Positions 32,058 to 33,060 of a stretch of 33,060 bases of DNA are shown in pieces. The number at the start of each line of letters is the position of its first letter. Within the stretch, counting starts at the first letter, position 1. A program made the translations under genes and the position numbers. This stretch comes from Treponemataceae bacterium (GTDB taxonomy: Bacteria; Spirochaetota; Spirochaetia; Treponematales; Treponemataceae), in contig JAILBN010000018.1 of the NCBI GenBank assembly GCA_024680915.1, forward strand, positions 1 to 33,060, written 5' to 3'. The notes under the pieces were generated by a model. That model was not told the origin of the DNA, did not search any database, and saw only the letters and a list, made by a program, of their open reading frames with translations.

Positions 32058-33044
32058 ATGACAAAAGCAGAATTGCATGCTCTGATTCAGGAGCAGCAGG
32101 CGAATATCTGTCAGCTTGCAGCTATCCGCGATGGAAGGACGATTTACAGTGACGAGTGGAACAATTACAAAAGCGATGACTGTCTGCACGTAATGTCGGT
32201 TACAAAAAGCGTATTTGCCCTGCTGATTGGAATTGCCATAGACCAGGGGAAGATTAAAAGTGTGGATGACAAGGTTCTGGATTATTTTCCCGAATACCAG
32301 GTAAAGCGGGGAGAAAAAACAATTTATGAAGTTACAATAAAGCATCTGCTTACAATGAGGGCACCTTATAAGGGAAAGGGTGACCCCTGGAGCAAGGTTT
32401 GTTCAAGCGAAAACTGGACCTATACCTCACTGGATTTTCTTGGTGGCCGCAAGGGTATCACTGATGAGTTTGATTATCGCACCGTCTGCCTTCATATTCT
32501 TACCGGCCTTTTGTACAAGGCTACAAAAATGAAGACGGTGGATTTTGCCAACAAGTATCTTTTTGAACCGCTGGGAATTAAAAAGCATAGAATCTATATC
32601 GCAAAGTCTGCCCAGGAGCACAAGGACTTTACAATCAGCAAGGAGCCAAAAGAAAACGTCTGGTTCTGCGACAAGGAGGATCTCGGGACTCCTGGCTACG
32701 GGCTTTGTTTTTCTGCTCAGGATATGGCAAAAATAGGACTGCTCTGTCTGAACAGGGGAAAGCATGAAGGCCAGCAGATTGTGTCATCGGCATGGATAGA
32801 GGAGATGACAAGGCCCCGTACTGTGGAAGGCAAACACTTCCGCGGTATGGATTACGGCTACCTCTGGTGGATTATTGACCGAAAGCAAGGCATATACGCC
32901 GCCATTGGAAACAGCGGAAACGTAATTTACGTGAATCCGGGAAAAAATCTTGTCGTGGCAGTCGCCTCATATTTTAAGCCAACTATTTTTGACCGGGTTG
33001 ATTTTATACAGAAGTATATTGAGCCTTTTGCCTGCGGAAAATAA
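32058..33044 (+). CDS. Serine hydrolase of the class C beta-lactamase fold
   Basis: 328 residues. The nucleophile motif SVTK (Ser47-Lys50) sits after SDDCLHVM, followed by FALLIGIAIDQGKI and DDKVLDYFPEYQ, the standard helix-turn of the family. HLLTMRAPYKG and GYGLCFSAQDMAKIGLLCLNRGKHEGQQIVSSAWIEEMT are the later landmarks. The second motif, normally YxN, is YRT in FDYRT, and the KTG-like strand reads GNSG. So it resembles esterase/peptidase relatives (EstB, Pab87-type) more than true beta-lactamases. No signal peptide, hence cytoplasmic. The ATG at 32058 has AGGAG about 10 bp upstream; an earlier in-frame start at 32034 lies in the leader hairpin. Confidence 0.87.
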   Translation: MTKAELHALIQEQQANICQLAAIRDGRTIYSDEWNNYKSDDCLHVMSVTKSVFALLIGIAIDQGKIKSVDDKVLDYFPEYQVKRGEKTIYEVTIKHLLTMRAPYKGKGDPWSKVCSSENWTYTSLDFLGGRKGITDEFDYRTVCLHILTGLLYKATKMKTVDFANKYLFEPLGIKKHRIYIAKSAQEHKDFTISKEPKENVWFCDKEDLGTPGYGLCFSAQDMAKIGLLCLNRGKHEGQQIVSSAWIEEMTRPRTVEGKHFRGMDYGYLWWIIDRKQGIYAAIGNSGNVIYVNPGKNLVVAVASYFKPTIFDRVDFIQKYIEPFACGK

Positions 33045-33060
33045 GGCTTGAGTGTCTGCT

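Overview
The window looks like a spirochaete chromosome segment, most likely a host-associated Treponema. This is inferred from three things: an integron of the inverted layout known from Treponema denticola, spirochaete-style lipoproteins, and an AmmeMemoRadiSam module beside Bce-like and GlnQ-type transporters. No rRNA or tRNA was seen, so genus-level placement is an inference. The first 5 kb are visibly more AT-rich than the following 25 kb.

Positions 1-5017 hold a chromosomal integron end. The integrase gene intI (minus strand) is broken by an internal deletion with a frameshift. Its cassettes lie downstream of its 3' end and point the same way, the reverse of the usual divergent layout. 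Between intI and the first cassette are a good cassette promoter (TTGCTT-17-TACAAT), two inverted repeats and an attI-type junction (GTTAGGC). Three cassettes are visible: a DUF262/HNH protein of GmrSD type, an unknown 130-residue protein, and a lipoprotein with a NADase-type glycan-binding domain that runs off the left edge. One cassette joint folds into an attC hairpin with the expected extrahelical bases. The other joint is degenerate.

Positions 5018-8188 carry an MBL-fold hydrolase, a Phd/YefM-PIN toxin-antitoxin pair and an alpha/beta hydrolase, separated by GC-rich intergenic DNA full of private short direct repeats. Positions 8189-12014 are a phosphate module: PhoB-like regulator, PhoR-like kinase and Na+/phosphate cotransporter. 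A matching TTWACA-N5-TTWACA box lies ahead of both the regulator and the transporter.

Positions 12070-13498 hold an unusual divergent pair. A membrane protein with a C-terminal SARP-type DNA-binding domain faces a 28-residue hydrophobic peptide that has its own terminator. Between them lie four 11-bp iterons in helical phase. Positions 14386-20157 form one operon of response regulator, short histidine kinase, ABC ATPase and a large FtsX-type permease (Bce-like), ending with dihydrofolate reductase. Acetyltransferases flank it.

Positions 20857-23216 are a polar amino-acid ABC importer under a strong promoter that is covered by a perfect 20-bp palindrome. Next come an SGNH hydrolase, a short-chain dehydrogenase and a membrane XRE regulator. 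The AmmeMemoRadiSam genes follow (AmrS and a fused AmrB-AmrA), then a methyltransferase and a cysteine-cluster protein of unknown role. The window ends with a second toxin-antitoxin pair, whose PIN toxin is frameshifted, and a beta-lactamase-fold serine hydrolase.
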